A stretch of 64,000 nt of DNA from Tanypteryx hageni. Its lineage: Eukaryota; Arthropoda; Insecta; Odonata; Petaluridae. Shown here one piece after another: positions 21,008 through 33,760 of the stretch. Below the pieces are notes generated by a model. That model saw only the letters and a program-made list of their open reading frames with translations, had not been told where the DNA came from and searched no databases. The DNA lies in assembly GCA_028673005.1 (NCBI GenBank), contig CM054117.1, forward strand, positions 53,877,370-53,941,369, read 5' to 3'. A program made the translations under genes and the position numbers. Every line of letters begins with the position of its first letter. Position 1 is the first letter of the stretch.

Positions 21008-23092
21008 AGGTGCCTCTTCGGATCGACCGCAAGGAAGATATTTCTGGACGCTAACCATCAATGGGGATTGCTTTCGAAATCGCTCCGTTTCATTCGGTCC
21101 GTATAATGGATTTTTATCGCCTTTATAAAATGTTGTTTTGTTTTCACGGCGACTGAAAATCGTGATCTTCACGCCCCCCTTTAACGGAGGTGACTTTCAA
21201 ATAAAAGCTGCCCTGAGATAAACACGGTCTTCCACCCTAAGTAATAATTGTAATAACAATAAATTCATTTTTATTTCATTCCATTCGACCGTTTCAGCGT
21301 AAAATTAAGCACGTGTTAAATATAGAATATTTAGCGCCATTTAACTCCTAAACACTAATTGTAAGATAATTTCTTATGACATACGCATAAATTTCTTTCC
21401 GCTTAAACTTCGAGGTATGTTAGGGAAAAAATAGAAGTTCCTTTCGTTGGTAGTATCTATAGCTATCTGGGGCCAATTGATAATAGAATTTTAGTTGTGA
21501 TGTTGTGAAATGAACTGAAATAAGCACGTACTCGTTCCAACATCCGACATAGGAATGTGTCATACTTTTTTAACAAGTGGTAATCATGAATCTTCAATGA
21601 GAATGTCATCTAAATTCCATATTTTTTAATTACACTTAATAATTAGTGATCCACACCCAAGTGATACGGTACCGTTAGCATGTTTGATGGACTCGGAAAA
21701 AATGTATTTTTTTAATAACACCGTGTTTTTACGCGCCCCTTACTTCGGACGGATTGTCGTATTAACAAGAAGTGACCTTTAAACCTTTTATCCCTCCAGT
21801 TCCCGTTTTGCAGTTGAATAATTTCGGCGATTATTTCAGATTTCAAGAGTAAATTTGTTCCGGCCGACGCTCCCAACGGCAGATTACCTCGGTAATCACA
21901 TTGATTGAAACGTCCTCATGGACGGTTAAGTAATTTAATCCCGCCGTCGCAAGCAGAGACGTTCATGCCATCTTACCGCGCAAAAGCGCAAGATTAATAG
22001 TTTTAATTTTTCTGCGGCGCGTGATATAAACCTCACCTTCAAACGTCCGTTCCGGAAAGCTTTTAAGCCGCGTAAAAAATCTCGCTAAAAAACCTTTAAA
22101 GATTATTAATCGCTAATTATCCGCGGGACAACACACGACTCGCATTTCAAAAAAAAAAAAAACTTAAATATCTCTTCCCCGTCTCGGGGTAAATTCTGCC
22201 CGTCACTCGAGACACCCGAGTCGATGGTGGAAGAACCCTTCTTAGGCGATGGATAAAAATATCGGCGGTAGGAAGTACCCGCGGAATTCACGCTCGCGAA
22301 AGAAATGTCTAAAGCCAAGGTCGGAGGAAAAATTTCTCGGCTCGTGTATTCGAGGAAAAATAATGCGAAAAAAAAAAACAAAACAGCATCCAGCCGCGGA
22401 CGGTAATTGATGAGAACCCGAGGATGAATTACGGCCTCCGAAAAATTCGTGGCCAATTTTAACTATCGGCGGCCGCGCGAGCCGTCTCGTTTTCAACGGA
22501 CAGTTTCCGCGCATGCCTTTTTAACTGACGTTAATTCCCCTCTAGCCTATCGGAAATTTGCTCTATTACAACTTGGGCGGAATTTAGGCGGGTCCGTATC
22601 TTTTTTATAAAATGGACGCTTTCGATTCGTTTTGCGCTCCGTAAATATTCCTCTTTTTTCGGCAACACGCCCATCGCCGAGTATTATTTTAACCTTGGTC
22701 ATTTTAATGCCGCGATCGCCCCATACAAGACAAAACTTGCAGCGAAGGGAGTCGTTGCGTTACTGTTTTTCGCTGCTTCGCTCGACGCATCGGCGACGTC
22801 GAAGATGAGGCAATTTGATGCACTGGTGGGCGGAATATCGCCTCGCAAAGCGATTAGATTGAAAATTTACGACGCGCGGTATAAAAGGTCGCCTTCACTT
22901 TAGCAATCGATTTGCTGCTTGTTTTTCATTCGAACCCTTTTATCTTTATTTTTTCCATTTAAAGGTAAATGAATGGCGCGCGTTTCAACACTATAAGTGT
23001 ACAATGTTGCGTAAACAATCAAATTGAATGCCTTTCATATTGTGAGCTGATGAGCCTTTATTCCACTCAAAATAATGGAAGGTGTTAATGCT
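21008..23092. other. No recognised gene
   Basis: About 2.1 kb. Minus frames 22106-22456 and 22242-22514 overlap each other in different registers and show no domain. The region near 21840-22900 is comparatively rich in CG dinucleotides. Confidence 0.45.
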
Positions 23093-23095
23093 TAA

Positions 23096-23170
23096 AGCAG
23101 GCATGTCAAACTCGAAGATGCATCAGGGCCGCATTAAAACAATCGAAATCACGAAAGGCCGTATTAGAAT
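23096..23170. mobile_element. hAT-like element end
   Basis: GCAGGCATGTCAAACTCGAAG followed by GGGCCGCATTAAAA and AAAGGCCGTATTA is the characteristic layout of hAT-superfamily ends (CAGGCATGTCAAACTC plus repeated GGGCCGCAT). The opposite end was not found, so this is a partial copy. Confidence 0.55.
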
Positions 23171-24324
23171 TACAGTTGTTTAATGCGGGACAGAGATGGA
23201 AGAAATAGAATATTTCTAGAAGGTTTAGTAAATAAAAAAATCATTTCAAAACTGCGATTAACTAAGAAAATCATTTGCACAAAAATAAAGTACTTACTGT
23301 ATGAAATCTCGAACGATTTAGTTGAAACAAAAATTCCCATTCGAGCCGCACTGAGTCAAAGAAAGGGTCGCCAGTTTCACTTCTGGTTTAGAGCGTTTAA
23401 AAACTGTCATATTTGGAATGTCATTCGGATCTATCGCATCTAGTTTATCTAATCTTCATAAAAGAAAAAAACTCGATAATATAGTCCAAGGGTTTCCAAG
23501 TGGGGATTACGTGTAGAATTTAAAACGGGGGAACGCAAAAATATTAAAGATTACAATTTTTCTTCCCATTTTTAGCATTTGTGCATGACTTCGGAATCAA
23601 AGTTTATGATTTTTACTACTATGAGTGGTATTACGAAATTTTTTGCGCGCGTTTTTATTTGTGAAGGAGAATTGAGGTAGAAAATCACTTCGTTAGTTTT
23701 TGGCACCTCTTTAAAGAACCATACTTAACGCTAAGTTAGTTATTGAGAGATCGGTGTACAGTCGTTAATTATACTAATAAGAGAAGTTTATGAAATCGTT
23801 TCTTATTTATTTTCGCATACTTATAAACATGGTTTATATATGTATATTTTTAGCACTTTTTCTTTTTCATTTCTTCATCACTTTAAAATGTGCCAGTTAA
23901 AAAAGGCTCAGCAAAAACAAAGGTTGATGTTATATTCAATTTATCACGAAAGGGATATATGAAGAATTTTTACCATGGCAACTTCTTAGAAACTGCTATC
24001 GATACGCAATCCAACATATGTGGCAGCTTCTTGGCAACCACCTCTCGCCACCACACCACTCCAGCAATGAATACATGAAAACACGCATCAAAAGACGTAC
24101 TTTTACCACGTCGCGTTAGCGTCCAAGTTTTCTGAACAAGCTTACACACTCACAGCTTTACTTAGAGGTAAATGTTGCGGCTGCCTTTTTAAAGTTACCT
24201 ATTAGAAATGTACTTCCTGCATTAGAGTACATGCTTTGTCCATAAATTCCGGCTCTGTATGCTATGCGAAGGAGGTAATCCGTAATCCCCAACCCTCGTT
24301 GACTTCATTGAAATGCTACGGATA
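23171..24324. other. No recognised gene; possible second hAT-like end
   Basis: About 1.15 kb, AT-rich. CCAAGGGTTTCCAAGTGGGG near 23487-23506 has the look of a hAT terminal repeat but has no partner. No coding feature recognised. Confidence 0.4.
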
Positions 24325-24897
24325 CAGTTGACTCTCGTTATACGCGCTATCGTTATCAGCGTTTTCACAAATCCGCGGCTTTATTTCAGTATCTTGAGGA
24401 GCATCTCTTTCCCTATCCGCGCCCGGCGTGGAAGCTTCCGCGCATGACTCTCTGCGCTTTCAGTGATATCTATTTTTATCCGTAATTAACTTTTACATTC
24501 GTCCAATATATGGCTGGAAAGATAAAAAGAAATGAATCTAAGAGTGAATATAAGAATGCGAATAAAGATCAAGTGAAGAAATGGCCTAACTTCTTCAGCC
24601 AACCACCTTAAGTAAGATCCAGCCCTATTCATTGTAAAGATTTATTAATTTTGAATTTATGGTACAATTTTTATTTTTTTATTTTTTATGCGTTCTGCAT
24701 AATTATTCATAGCTCTTGTGTCGAAATATGTATGGAAAGTATATTAATGATTAATTTAATCTTGAATGATCGAAATCTTGTGCGTTCGGGAACGCAACCC
24801 CTATTATTACGTGTCATTTGCTTCCCGCTTTGCGCGGATTCGATATATGGGGCGATTTTCAGGAACGCACCTCCCGCGTAATAACGCGAGTCAACTG
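24325..24897 (+). mobile_element. Tigger/pogo-like (Tc1-mariner superfamily) non-autonomous element
   Basis: The left end begins CAGTTGACTCTCGTTATACG and the right end is the inverse of CAGTTGACTCGCGTTATTAC. They form terminal inverted repeats of about 25 bp with a few mismatches, and both ends are flanked by TA (24323-24324 and 24898-24899), the expected target duplication. The CAGTTGACTC start and CG-rich subterminal sequence are typical of pogo/Tigger elements. At 573 bp it is a deletion derivative. A 33-codon frame at 24510-24611 may preserve the transposase start. The GC-rich ends and AT-rich middle fit this structure. Confidence 0.8.
24510..24611 (+). pseudogene. Possible transposase start remnant within the Tigger-like element
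   Basis: A short frame starting MAGKIKRNESKSEYKN lies 185 bp inside the left terminal repeat. Its position and Lys-rich composition suit the beginning of a pogo/Tigger transposase before its helix-turn-helix domain, but it stops after 33 codons and no HTH or DDE motif follows. The assignment is inferred mainly from location. Confidence 0.35.
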
Positions 24898-24899
24898 TA

Positions 24900-25880
24900 C
24901 TTCGTCTTGTTCTCACACTCCCGTCTAAATCGTGTTAATTTGGTTGCATAACGAGAAAGGATAGAACAAAATTGGATCTATTCTTGGGTTCTTAAATAAT
25001 GTCGTTATCCGTCGTTATCAAATTCACAAAACATCAAACGTTGATTCCAGACTGAAAACACGCCGCAATTTGTTCAAACCGTTACTATAGATTTTTTTTC
25101 AGATCCGACTCAGTCGAATAAAAATTCAATGCTGCGAATGCGTGAAAACATTTTCGACTGTATCTGATGCACCATGGGAGAGAGAGAGAGAGTTGCCAAA
25201 ATCCTTTTTCGGGAACTTTGCGGTTCTTATATTTCGAGTGTTTTTTTATATCAAGCAGGTCGCGGGTCAACGCCGCGCATTTCTAAAATAAACTTGTTTT
25301 TCGACACTCGATCGGACTGTTTTCTTTTTGGCCGTTAAAAGCGCCAATTTCGCTGTTGCGACATGAAATGCGCATTGCGACATAAAATGAAATTTAGTTG
25401 CGATATAAAGCAATTGAGCGGCCAAATTCGAAAGGTTATTCGATTGTCTTTCTTTTTAACCGACGATCGTCATCAGGTGGAGGCAAGGTGAGAATATTTA
25501 ACGGCTTCGGATGAAATCATCCCTTAAACCTTGTTTGCAATAAAAGAGCCTAAAATATTGTAAGGAGATTTCCGATGCGCAGAATTTTCGAAACGTCAGC
25601 GCAATCCTCCTCAAGATGGCCATTTTAGTTGTTTTTTGTAACCGAAATCTGTTGGGCGAATATTTTCATAGTCAGGATGAACAAAATACTTCAAAAAATA
25701 AAACGAAGGGATAGGCTAAAATAAATTTCGTGAGATCATGTTTTTGTCTCCATCAAACGAATTCCGAGACCGACATAAAATGTCGTATCGGTTTTAAAAA
25801 TTATCATTTGTTTTTTTTGGTAATTCCGAACTAATTTTATACTAACTGATATAAAATATAAAAATTAAAAAAATAATCAC
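24900..25880. other. No recognised gene
   Basis: About 1 kb of AT-rich sequence with no recognised repeat; a small GAGA run lies near 25176-25191. Confidence 0.5.
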
Positions 25881-25985
25881 CTTATGGCTGTAACCCAATC
25901 AATGATGAGCAAACGGCTGGAAAATACGGATGCCCATTTCGGCCGCAAAGCGGCCCTCCTCAGTGGTTACCCACGGACCGTCGAT
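25880..25985 (-). mobile_element. Copy of the hammerhead-like dispersed family
   Basis: On the minus strand a core (25928-25968) is followed by a TTACAGCCATAAGGTGA segment (about 25880-25900). A similar segment flanks the core at 40.93-41.03 kb, so the two are members of one family. Confidence 0.6.
25928..25968 (-). ncRNA. Hammerhead-ribozyme-like core with strong stem II
   Basis: Minus strand: CUGAGGA (25957-25963), then a 6-bp stem GGCCGC/GCGGCC closed by UUU with one extra G on the 5' side. GAAA follows (25937-25940), then UGGGCA forming a 3-bp stem III with a 2-nt loop, and AUC as the NUH triplet (25929-25931). The flanks that should form stem I pair poorly in this copy. Box content and order match a type I hammerhead. 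The extra base beside stem II and the weak stem I argue for a decayed or inactive copy. Confidence 0.4.
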
Positions 25986-27406
25986 CCTAGGAAGTTAATT
26001 TTTATTTTGCATCAATGATTTTGCGTTTGAAATATTTCGCCAGTGTGCTTGTGGAAACCGTTTAGAACGATTTACCGATACAAATCTGCATATCTATGCG
26101 TGGAGTAATCCGTATCACACTTAACTTTAACCCTTTCAGTGTGAGGTTTTTTTGGAAATAGGATAAAAAATTATCAGGTTTGTTGTTGCTCCATATAATA
26201 CCCCATTTGTATACATACATCAAACAAAAGCTTTCTTACGTATATTTAATAAATTACCACAAAATTCTGCCCATATGTATCCATCAAAATACTGAACTTT
26301 GGCGTCATATGTTAAATAAACAAAAAAGATTCCGGCAAGTACTAAAAGAGACGGTAAAATGGAATATCCCGAGTTAACTAGGGTATATAATTTTTGAAAC
26401 ATGGAGGGTGCCAGAGTTATCTCTGGCAAAACAGTCAAGGAATTAAAAATCAATAATCGATTGCCTTAATGTCTCCTGTCGATCGCGATCTACGTAAAAA
26501 AAACTCTCATTGAAAAATACCTCAAATTTGAAATTAAAGTACCCGTATTTCTTAGTATGTATCTTTTAAAAGAGATCACGTCCTAAGACTAAACCCAAAC
26601 AGAGCTCGAGTTGATCTCAGCCTCTGTCGCTCTCTCCCTCCCCTTCTGTTTATACAGCAGCAATTCTTTGTAGGCGCAAAATAACATTAATCCGCACGCT
26701 CCTATCGCAGCCGGCTTCCAGAAACAAAAATTCCTTCGAAACACGCTCTCGTCCCCTCTCCCGCCCTTTCCGCCTCCCTTTGACGGATAGAGAGCAACCG
26801 ACAGGTGAACAAACTCTCTCTATCTCTCCCGCCCGCCTCCAGTCCATCACGCGAGACACGAACGGTCGAGAGAAAAACCGCCAGATTTTGAAATTTTTCG
26901 ACTCGTTTTTCGTACCCGTGAGGATCTCATACCGCGATCATGACCTATAATTTCCGCCGCCTCGAAGAAAAGAGAGATGGAGAGAGAAATAAGGAAAAGG
27001 AGGAAAACTCGTGCGGGAAACAAAAGGACGGCGGATTGCGCAACGCGTTCCTTTGGCATCACGCGATTGCCTCCGGAAACAGTCTCGGATTTATCATTTT
27101 TTTTACTTTTTTCGTCCCGTGAAATCCGCGCGCTCCAGTTCTGTATCGTGCGGAAAGATGAAAAAGTTTTTTTTGTTCCTTTTTTAAATGGACCGTACGT
27201 ACGCCGCAGAAAGATAAGTGGTAGAAAATTTGGGAACGAGAGACGTGCGGACGTTTTTACGCAATCGCTTCGTTTCGAAAGAAATCGAAGGCATGAAATA
27301 ATTACACGCGTTGTATCCACACGCCGGTCGCACGTTTCCATTAGGGCATGATAAAAATTATCTTGATGACCGTAATGACGAAACGGGCGCGTATTTGCTC
27401 TTATGT
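25986..27406. other. No recognised gene
   Basis: About 1.4 kb. The 190-codon minus frame 26847-27419 and the 124-codon plus frame 26977-27351 overlap on opposite strands, are Arg/Lys/Ser/Phe-rich and contain no recognisable domain. They are not proposed as genes. Confidence 0.45.
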
Positions 27407-27656
27407 CAGCGGTTCCCAAACTCGATTCAAGTTCGATCCCCTTTTATGGCAGCCGACCTCATCGCGACCCCTTAACCCCATCCATTGGCCAACAACTATA
27501 AAATGTAATAATAATTTTAAAATATTATATATTTTTTATTTGCGAAAAAATCTTTGTTTTTAAATATAAACACACGAAAATTTTCAAAATAAAAACGGAA
27601 AAAATCAGCGGGAACCCTCTGTAAACCTTTACCGAGCCTCAGTTTGGGAACCTCAG
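27407..27656. mobile_element. hAT-like MITE
   Basis: Left end CAGCGGTTCCCAAACTCG; right end is the inverse of CTGAGGTTCCCAAACTGAGG. The shared GGTTCCCAAACT is a classic hAT terminal repeat, with a further GACCCC-type segment inside the left end. Length is about 250 bp with an AT-rich interior. An 8-bp target duplication is not clearly preserved. Confidence 0.65.
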
Positions 27657-29903
27657 TCATAAAAACTGGCAAACAAAGTCTCCTTGAATTAGCGTCATTT
27701 CTCACAAATGAAAAATATTTTTGAAATTGTCTGTTATTCCCGCAATAAAAAATTATTTCCTATCTCTTAATCGTTGAATATTTTTCTTCTCTCCAGTTTC
27801 ATCGATAACAGTTCCGTAAGATATGAAAATAATCTTCAAAAATCAATTCTCAGTTTCCCGATGCTAACATAAGATAGGAGAGAAAGCAACGTTCTCATCA
27901 TACAGTTGACGCGTCCCATCATACAAAGGACTTAAACATGAAATAATTAATTAAATTTTCCTGATTTTGGTATTTGGTAGTGATATTTTTAGCGGTTTTC
28001 AGCGAAAGTGGTTTGATCGTCTTTAAAAATAAATTCCTTAACTACTACTAAAAAGGAAAACCAGAATCCTTCATTTCCGGTAGGAAACAAAATATTAATT
28101 TGCAGGGAAATGCTAATAAGGAAAATGGAATGTAAAATAATATGCAAGACATCTTTGTATGTGCCTTGACAAATAAAGTATCAGTTTTCATAAGATAGAT
28201 TCCAATTGAGAAATTAGGTATCTCCGGTACCCCTCCAACTTTTTTGTCTACTAGAGCTAATCTAACTATTAGGCGACAACTGTTTTGTGGATAAGATTAT
28301 TAAAATACATAAAAGTAAAATGGATATATATAGGGTGAGAGAGAGGGGGAAGGAGGGAGAAACTCAATACATCCCGAGGTCGTGACCGTAGTCAACGACT
28401 GCCCGCTCCCAATCCTCTGTTACCCTAGATCAGGAATGCGCCACGATAACTACGGGTGATAACCCAAGGTGACTCCAACGTCCCTTTCTCCCGCATCGTT
28501 CCACACCCCTATAGGTGTCCCCTACCGCCGACGCAACAAACCATCGACGCATTTGCAATAACACGGGCAAAGGTTACGTATAAATATAAACATTACAGCA
28601 TGCACAAGCGCGCAGCCTTTAGCAGGCCACTATTCGATTCCATCTTTCCCCCTTTATCTTTCCCGTCCAGAGACACTCCCCACACCCGGTCTTGGAAAGA
28701 CCCCGTAAAGACGGGAAAGGTGGAGAAGGAGAGAGAGGTATATTGCAAGATAGAGAGAGAGAGCTAAGGCAGTTCCGCATTCAGATGGGTATCTCACATT
28801 CACCCCCTCCTTTTCCACACCGGCAGAGAGAGAGAGAGATAGAACGGACTCGTGTTGAAAAAGGACCGTGAGATGGTTGACTTTTACCATCGGCTAGCTC
28901 GGACTTGTCCTCACTTTCCCTGCTAAATTCCTGGCGCGATGGGAGGAGAGGAGGACAGGGAAAGAGGGGAAGTTGGGAAGATTGCTCGTCCGATTTAGCT
29001 TCTGTACGAGGATGCTCGTGTGATGGGAGGGGGAGGATAATCGCGGAAGCTAAACGAGACGGGAGCTTCTCTCTCTTTCTCAGACATACACACCCTTAAC
29101 CAGGTAGCATATTTAATGAGAATATATATATATATAGGAAAATCCCCGTCTCCCGCTCCGTCCCGGGGGGTCGTAAAGTAACGGAAAATGCCACCGCTTT
29201 AATAATTTGAATTTATGTCCGTATTTAAACGTTTTAAATGGATGGGAATAAATTGTTTCGGTAGCTCGTCGCGCATCTCTTAAGATAACAGAGCGATAAA
29301 TTTGCGGAGGAGGGGTTGAAAAAAATATTCACATCCTCGGAGAGGCGCCGAGATAAACGGCGGTGATCTAGCGTCGGGGAAAAATATAATTAATATTCCG
29401 CCGGTGTAAAAACGTCGGACAAATTGGATGGCCTTACTTGGGTGGGAAATATTTTTTATTCTACGTCTCTTTCCAAACCCAAACATCGGTCGAACGTATC
29501 GCGTAAATGATTTTCTCCCATTCATTCGAGTGATACCGTTAAAATAACCATTTAATCAAAGCGAGCTTTCCGTTCCTCGTTTAAAAGTTTCTATCGAGAA
29601 TTTAATTAAGTATCCTCGACCTTATGCAACCCCACTTTGCCGCTTAATACCTCCGCAATCGCCCACTAAAGTTACGTATAGAAAGGTACCAACTCCCGAA
29701 CGTGAATTCCTCGAAGTTTATTATAAAGGTCATTAAGACAAGAAGATCCCGGAGATAATTGCAATCGAGCTTTTACGACGCCGGAGAAAAGGAGAAATTC
29801 CAGCGTACGTTTCTGAAACGGCTTTTAGATATTCGTATCGTTTTTCTTTTAGAGAAAAGACTTACGCAAGCGGCAGGACTCGAGTCGTTTGTGGAAGGAC
29901 AAA

Positions 29904-29906
<3 letters not shown>
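27657..29906. other. No recognised gene
   Basis: About 2.2 kb. Contains a GAGAGAGG patch (28335-28365), a short GA run (28825-28838) and a short AT run (29122-29136). Frames here (for example 28456-28767 and 29280-29525) have no recognisable domains. Confidence 0.45.

Positions 29907-29985
<79 letters not shown>
29907..29985. repeat. (AT)n microsatellite
   Basis: Uninterrupted AT tract of about 79 bp, the longest in the window. It produces Tyr-Ile runs in frames on both strands. Confidence 0.97.
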
Positions 29986-29986
<1 letters not shown>

Positions 29987-32900
29987 CCCAGCGCATAAGG
30001 GTTCAATTCATGCCGCTTAACGAGCAGTGTCGAGAGAGAGAAAGCGGCATAAGGTGAATAAATTCCCGAAGATGGCACGTCTGGACGGACGCCGAGAAAA
30101 AAATAGAGTGGAATGAGCAGTACGACTTTTTTCGTAAATCCGCGGAATGGAGAGCGGAGTGAAAATTGCGTCGTCGAGGGTATTTATAAAGGTCTTTCGC
30201 GCGATGCAGAGATCACGCCTTTCGCGAATCTCGCATAGATGGCGCATAACTTACACGCCTCCCCCACCTCCTCCGATCGCCTTCGCAAACAGCCTTGCCT
30301 CTCCAATGCGGAAAATCCCCCGAGGCAGCGAAAAGTGGGAGACACTGGTCAAGAGATAGGAGGCGTACAGGGCGGGGGAAAACCACCCTCACCGCTCTCC
30401 CCGCTTCGACCTTTCTCCACGGCCTCTTTGCCGGTGGCGCCTCTACCGGACGACGGGAGAACGGAACCGTGGAAGGGACGTCCAGAGTGAGAAAGAATAG
30501 GGAATGCGAATGTTTAACTCGCCTTCCTCCATCATTGTAGAACCTTCGTGCACGTTCTCCCCCTCTTTCCTACCTTTCGTCCTCCTGTGCCCCACCACAA
30601 GACTCCCACTCCCGTGCCCGTTATGCATGATTTACACGAAGGGGCGTATCAAAACGGCCGTGTCCCTTCCCATTGAGGCCGGCAGCGGTAACGAAAGAGG
30701 GGTCCCATTCAAGGAGGCGTGGGTGAGCCGGTGACCCCTGAAAGGGGAGAATGGGGGGGAGAGGGATCGGTGTATATCCCGCTCCCGATGGTGAGGTTTG
30801 CGGAGGCCGTTGCTGCCGATTCTGGGAACCGTCTACCAGAGTTACCGAGAGAGAGAAAGATCGGACGAGATTGGTGCAAGTAAAAGGGAAAGAGATATAT
30901 TGGGTACGATAGAAGGAGATGGATAAATTCAGATGCGAGAGCGTAGGAGAAGTGGATACGGGTAGATAACGAGAAGATATGGAGACATAACGGATAATCG
31001 ACGCTTCAAAAAATGTGATTTATCGACGCTAGAATTGCGTTTGATTTTTTTGAGATTATGGTATCGTAAAAGCGTTTACCATTAATGAATTTATTCGAAT
31101 AAAAACGTTTTATTTTTAAGGACGCGATTTAACTTGAAGTTCGCGCTCGCTTTTCTCAATCACGCTTCGACTGCAAATATTCCTCTTATTCCAATTTGTC
31201 TCGCGAGAGGTTGACTTGAGTCACTACATTGCTAAGAGCGGTGTTCGCTACCCGATTCGTTCTGAGACATTAATTCAAACGAAAATGAAAACTTTTCCTC
31301 GATCTCTCTTCGTGTTGCAGACCAGAAGCGTTCCATTCACCCTGGTTAAAAATACATAAGTTATAATTTAAAAAAAAATATTTTCGTACATTTAAGCGAA
31401 TAAACTTTTCACATTAAATTGTAAATATATTTATACCAAATCAAGCGTTTAAAGACTGAATTATTTACGTAGAAAAAGAACGCGCGCCGAGACCTTGCCA
31501 ACTTGCGCATGGATGCATAAAGTCGCTTAAAGAAGGCGCGATGCGAGCCTCCTATTTCGTTCGTCTACGATATCTTAATCCAATCTCATCCGTCCGTATT
31601 TGCAAGGCTCAGAACGATCTTCGAAGACGTAAATTGATCCCGGCTGCGCGTTGAGCAAGTCATAAACAGAGCTTCGGAACAGCCGCCATTGTGTCAAAGG
31701 TCATCCATCACGAAGTTTCTGGTTGTTGCGTTTGTTAATCCTATATTAGTGCCAGAAACGATTGCCGCTTAAGGCGCTTGGCATCGCTGCAGCGGACACT
31801 GAAGTGCAAAAAAGGCAGCGCTTGAATAATACCGCGTCGGATAAGAAGAGATTATATTATTCTTTATCGATCGGAGAAACTTAAGTCTCTCAACTGGTTC
31901 TATCACAGCATTATGCAGGTTGTTAAAAACTGACTTGACTTGACTCCTACTAGCACCCTTTCGGCGATAATTTATAGTTGTAAACCACATGTTCTCAAAT
32001 CTCACGCTGCAATTAATGGTCATAGATACGCATGGCACAGTAGTATAGCCCTGGTTTATGACAGCCTCATCGTCATTTTTGACAGTCATTCCCTGTTTTG
32101 AATCATCAATTTATCGTATTCGACACATAATTTGTTTGTAGGAACATGGTAGATTATAAGGCAACGTGAAATGCGTTGGAAAATGTTTTTAAGACACCAT
32201 AAATTAACAGGACTTTCGACACCGTTCTCCATAAAGATAGGTTGTTTTCGTATTTCTTTTAAGATTATTTTAATCGCCTCCTTATCATTTTCGAATTTTT
32301 AAACCCCGCGTTTTTTTAAGTACGGTTGCAGCGTACATTAACGGAATTATCTTTAGGATAGCACTTTTGAGACCTTATCTCAACCGGACACCAAGAACCT
32401 TTACCGAGTGCTTTAAAAAAAAACCGACGTCTTCTGCATATTCACGTGAATGCACGACCGTCAATTTTATAATGGGCACCTGCGACTTTCCGTGTTTATA
32501 ATTGTCGCCTCGAAACCTCGTCATAAAGATAACACGGCAGTAAAGCAAATGGAAGTTGATGGAGTCGACCATTTTTTAGAGTATTTTTTTATCCTTTTTC
32601 GTGCCGAGGTGTCCTGACCGCATCGACGCGGAGCAATTTGACCGTATGAGAGATTTTATTGTTGCGACGGACTTTATTTATTTTAACGGCGATCGGTTTC
32701 CCTTCTCATGCCTCAGTCACGTGTTCGTTGCATCAGTAAGGGTTTTTCAACCGAAGGTCGCATACACGTGCGAATCGCAAAAAAGAAAAATATCGTACGA
32801 TAAATATATTTTTAGATGAAAACGGAGTCGCACACAAGCGCATATCAGTCGGCTCAAGATCGAGAAATTTCAAAACGTCTCTCGCAATTTCGTCCTTTTT

Positions 32901-33290
32901 CTGTCGACGACAGTTCCGCGAATGAAGAATGCACCGCACCTTGTCTGTGTATAGGATACTAAATATGATCATTCGCTTGGTGGAGGCCTCCTGAAATGCA
33001 GAGATCGTAACCAAGGAGGTCCGAAAAAGAATCCCGGCCACGTTCTCGGGCATTTACAGGATGTTTTTCCTCGCTGTCTATGCTCCCATAACAGAGAACA
33101 TTCACGTCATATCCTATACCTTGTGAAACACGATCGACGAACGTTGCCGGGTGGATAAAAAACATACAGCAAAAACTTATTTTTTCATACACATGACACC
33201 GAGACCCGTGTAAGGGTCAAAAGGGATGCGTATTATACAAAAGAAAAAGAAAGTAGCTCGTGAGCGGTAGAAAACGCCTGACGGTTTCGT
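29986..33290. other. No recognised gene
   Basis: About 3.3 kb. The 30.1-30.8 kb part is locally GC-richer, with overlapping 60-83-codon frames in several registers. The 31769-32089 minus frame (106 codons) has no recognisable domain. No repeat family was identified. Confidence 0.4.
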
Positions 33291-33294
33291 TTTA

Positions 33295-33760
33295 AAGCAG
33301 TCGAGAAGAGGGATAAAAAGGTAACCGAGAGCGAGAGAGGGAGAGATAAGCATCGCAGCAGTTGCTAAAAAGAGGGTGCGGGTAAAAGTAGCAAAGGCTT
33401 GTCTATAAAATCCTCTGGATACATTCGCTGCGTATGTAAGAGAGATGGGAATAGACATGAGAATGAGATTGCGGTATTCATATCTACCAAATACCTCGGT
33501 GAATATAAGAATAATAGATCAAGATGTAAGGAAGGAGGAAGGTAAAAGATAAATAACAGCTGGAGAATAAAAAGAGAAAAGGGCAGGAGTGAAAAAATAA
33601 ATACGACGAATGTATAAATAGCTGAATAGGCTGGAGGAAAGCTTAAGGTATAAATAAATGCCAATTTCAGAACATAAGAGAAAGGTGAGAGATGTAATAA
33701 AAAAGAAGTCGAAGTGTTTTTAAAAATAACTTAGAAATGCGACGAGAAAGAAAAAAGGCA
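33295..33760. repeat. Purine-rich tract
   Basis: The plus strand is A/G biased over about 465 bp (GAGAGAGGGAGAG, AAGGAGGAAGG, AAAGAGAAAAGGG). Minus frames read from it are hydrophobic/Ser-Leu-rich artefacts. Confidence 0.7.

Noticed and set aside
26847..27419. 190-codon minus-strand frame
   Set aside because: Overlaps a 124-codon frame on the other strand, with no domain and no repeat or homolog recognised; length alone is weak evidence in a 64-kb window.
29986..30020. tRNA B-box-like GGGTTCAATTCATGCC next to (AT)n
   Set aside because: Second half of the B box does not match and no A box or stem structure is present.
29773..30078. Tyr-Ile-rich frames across (AT)n tracts, here and at 91-426, 18919-19107 and 43831-44043
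   Set aside because: Direct translations of dinucleotide repeats.
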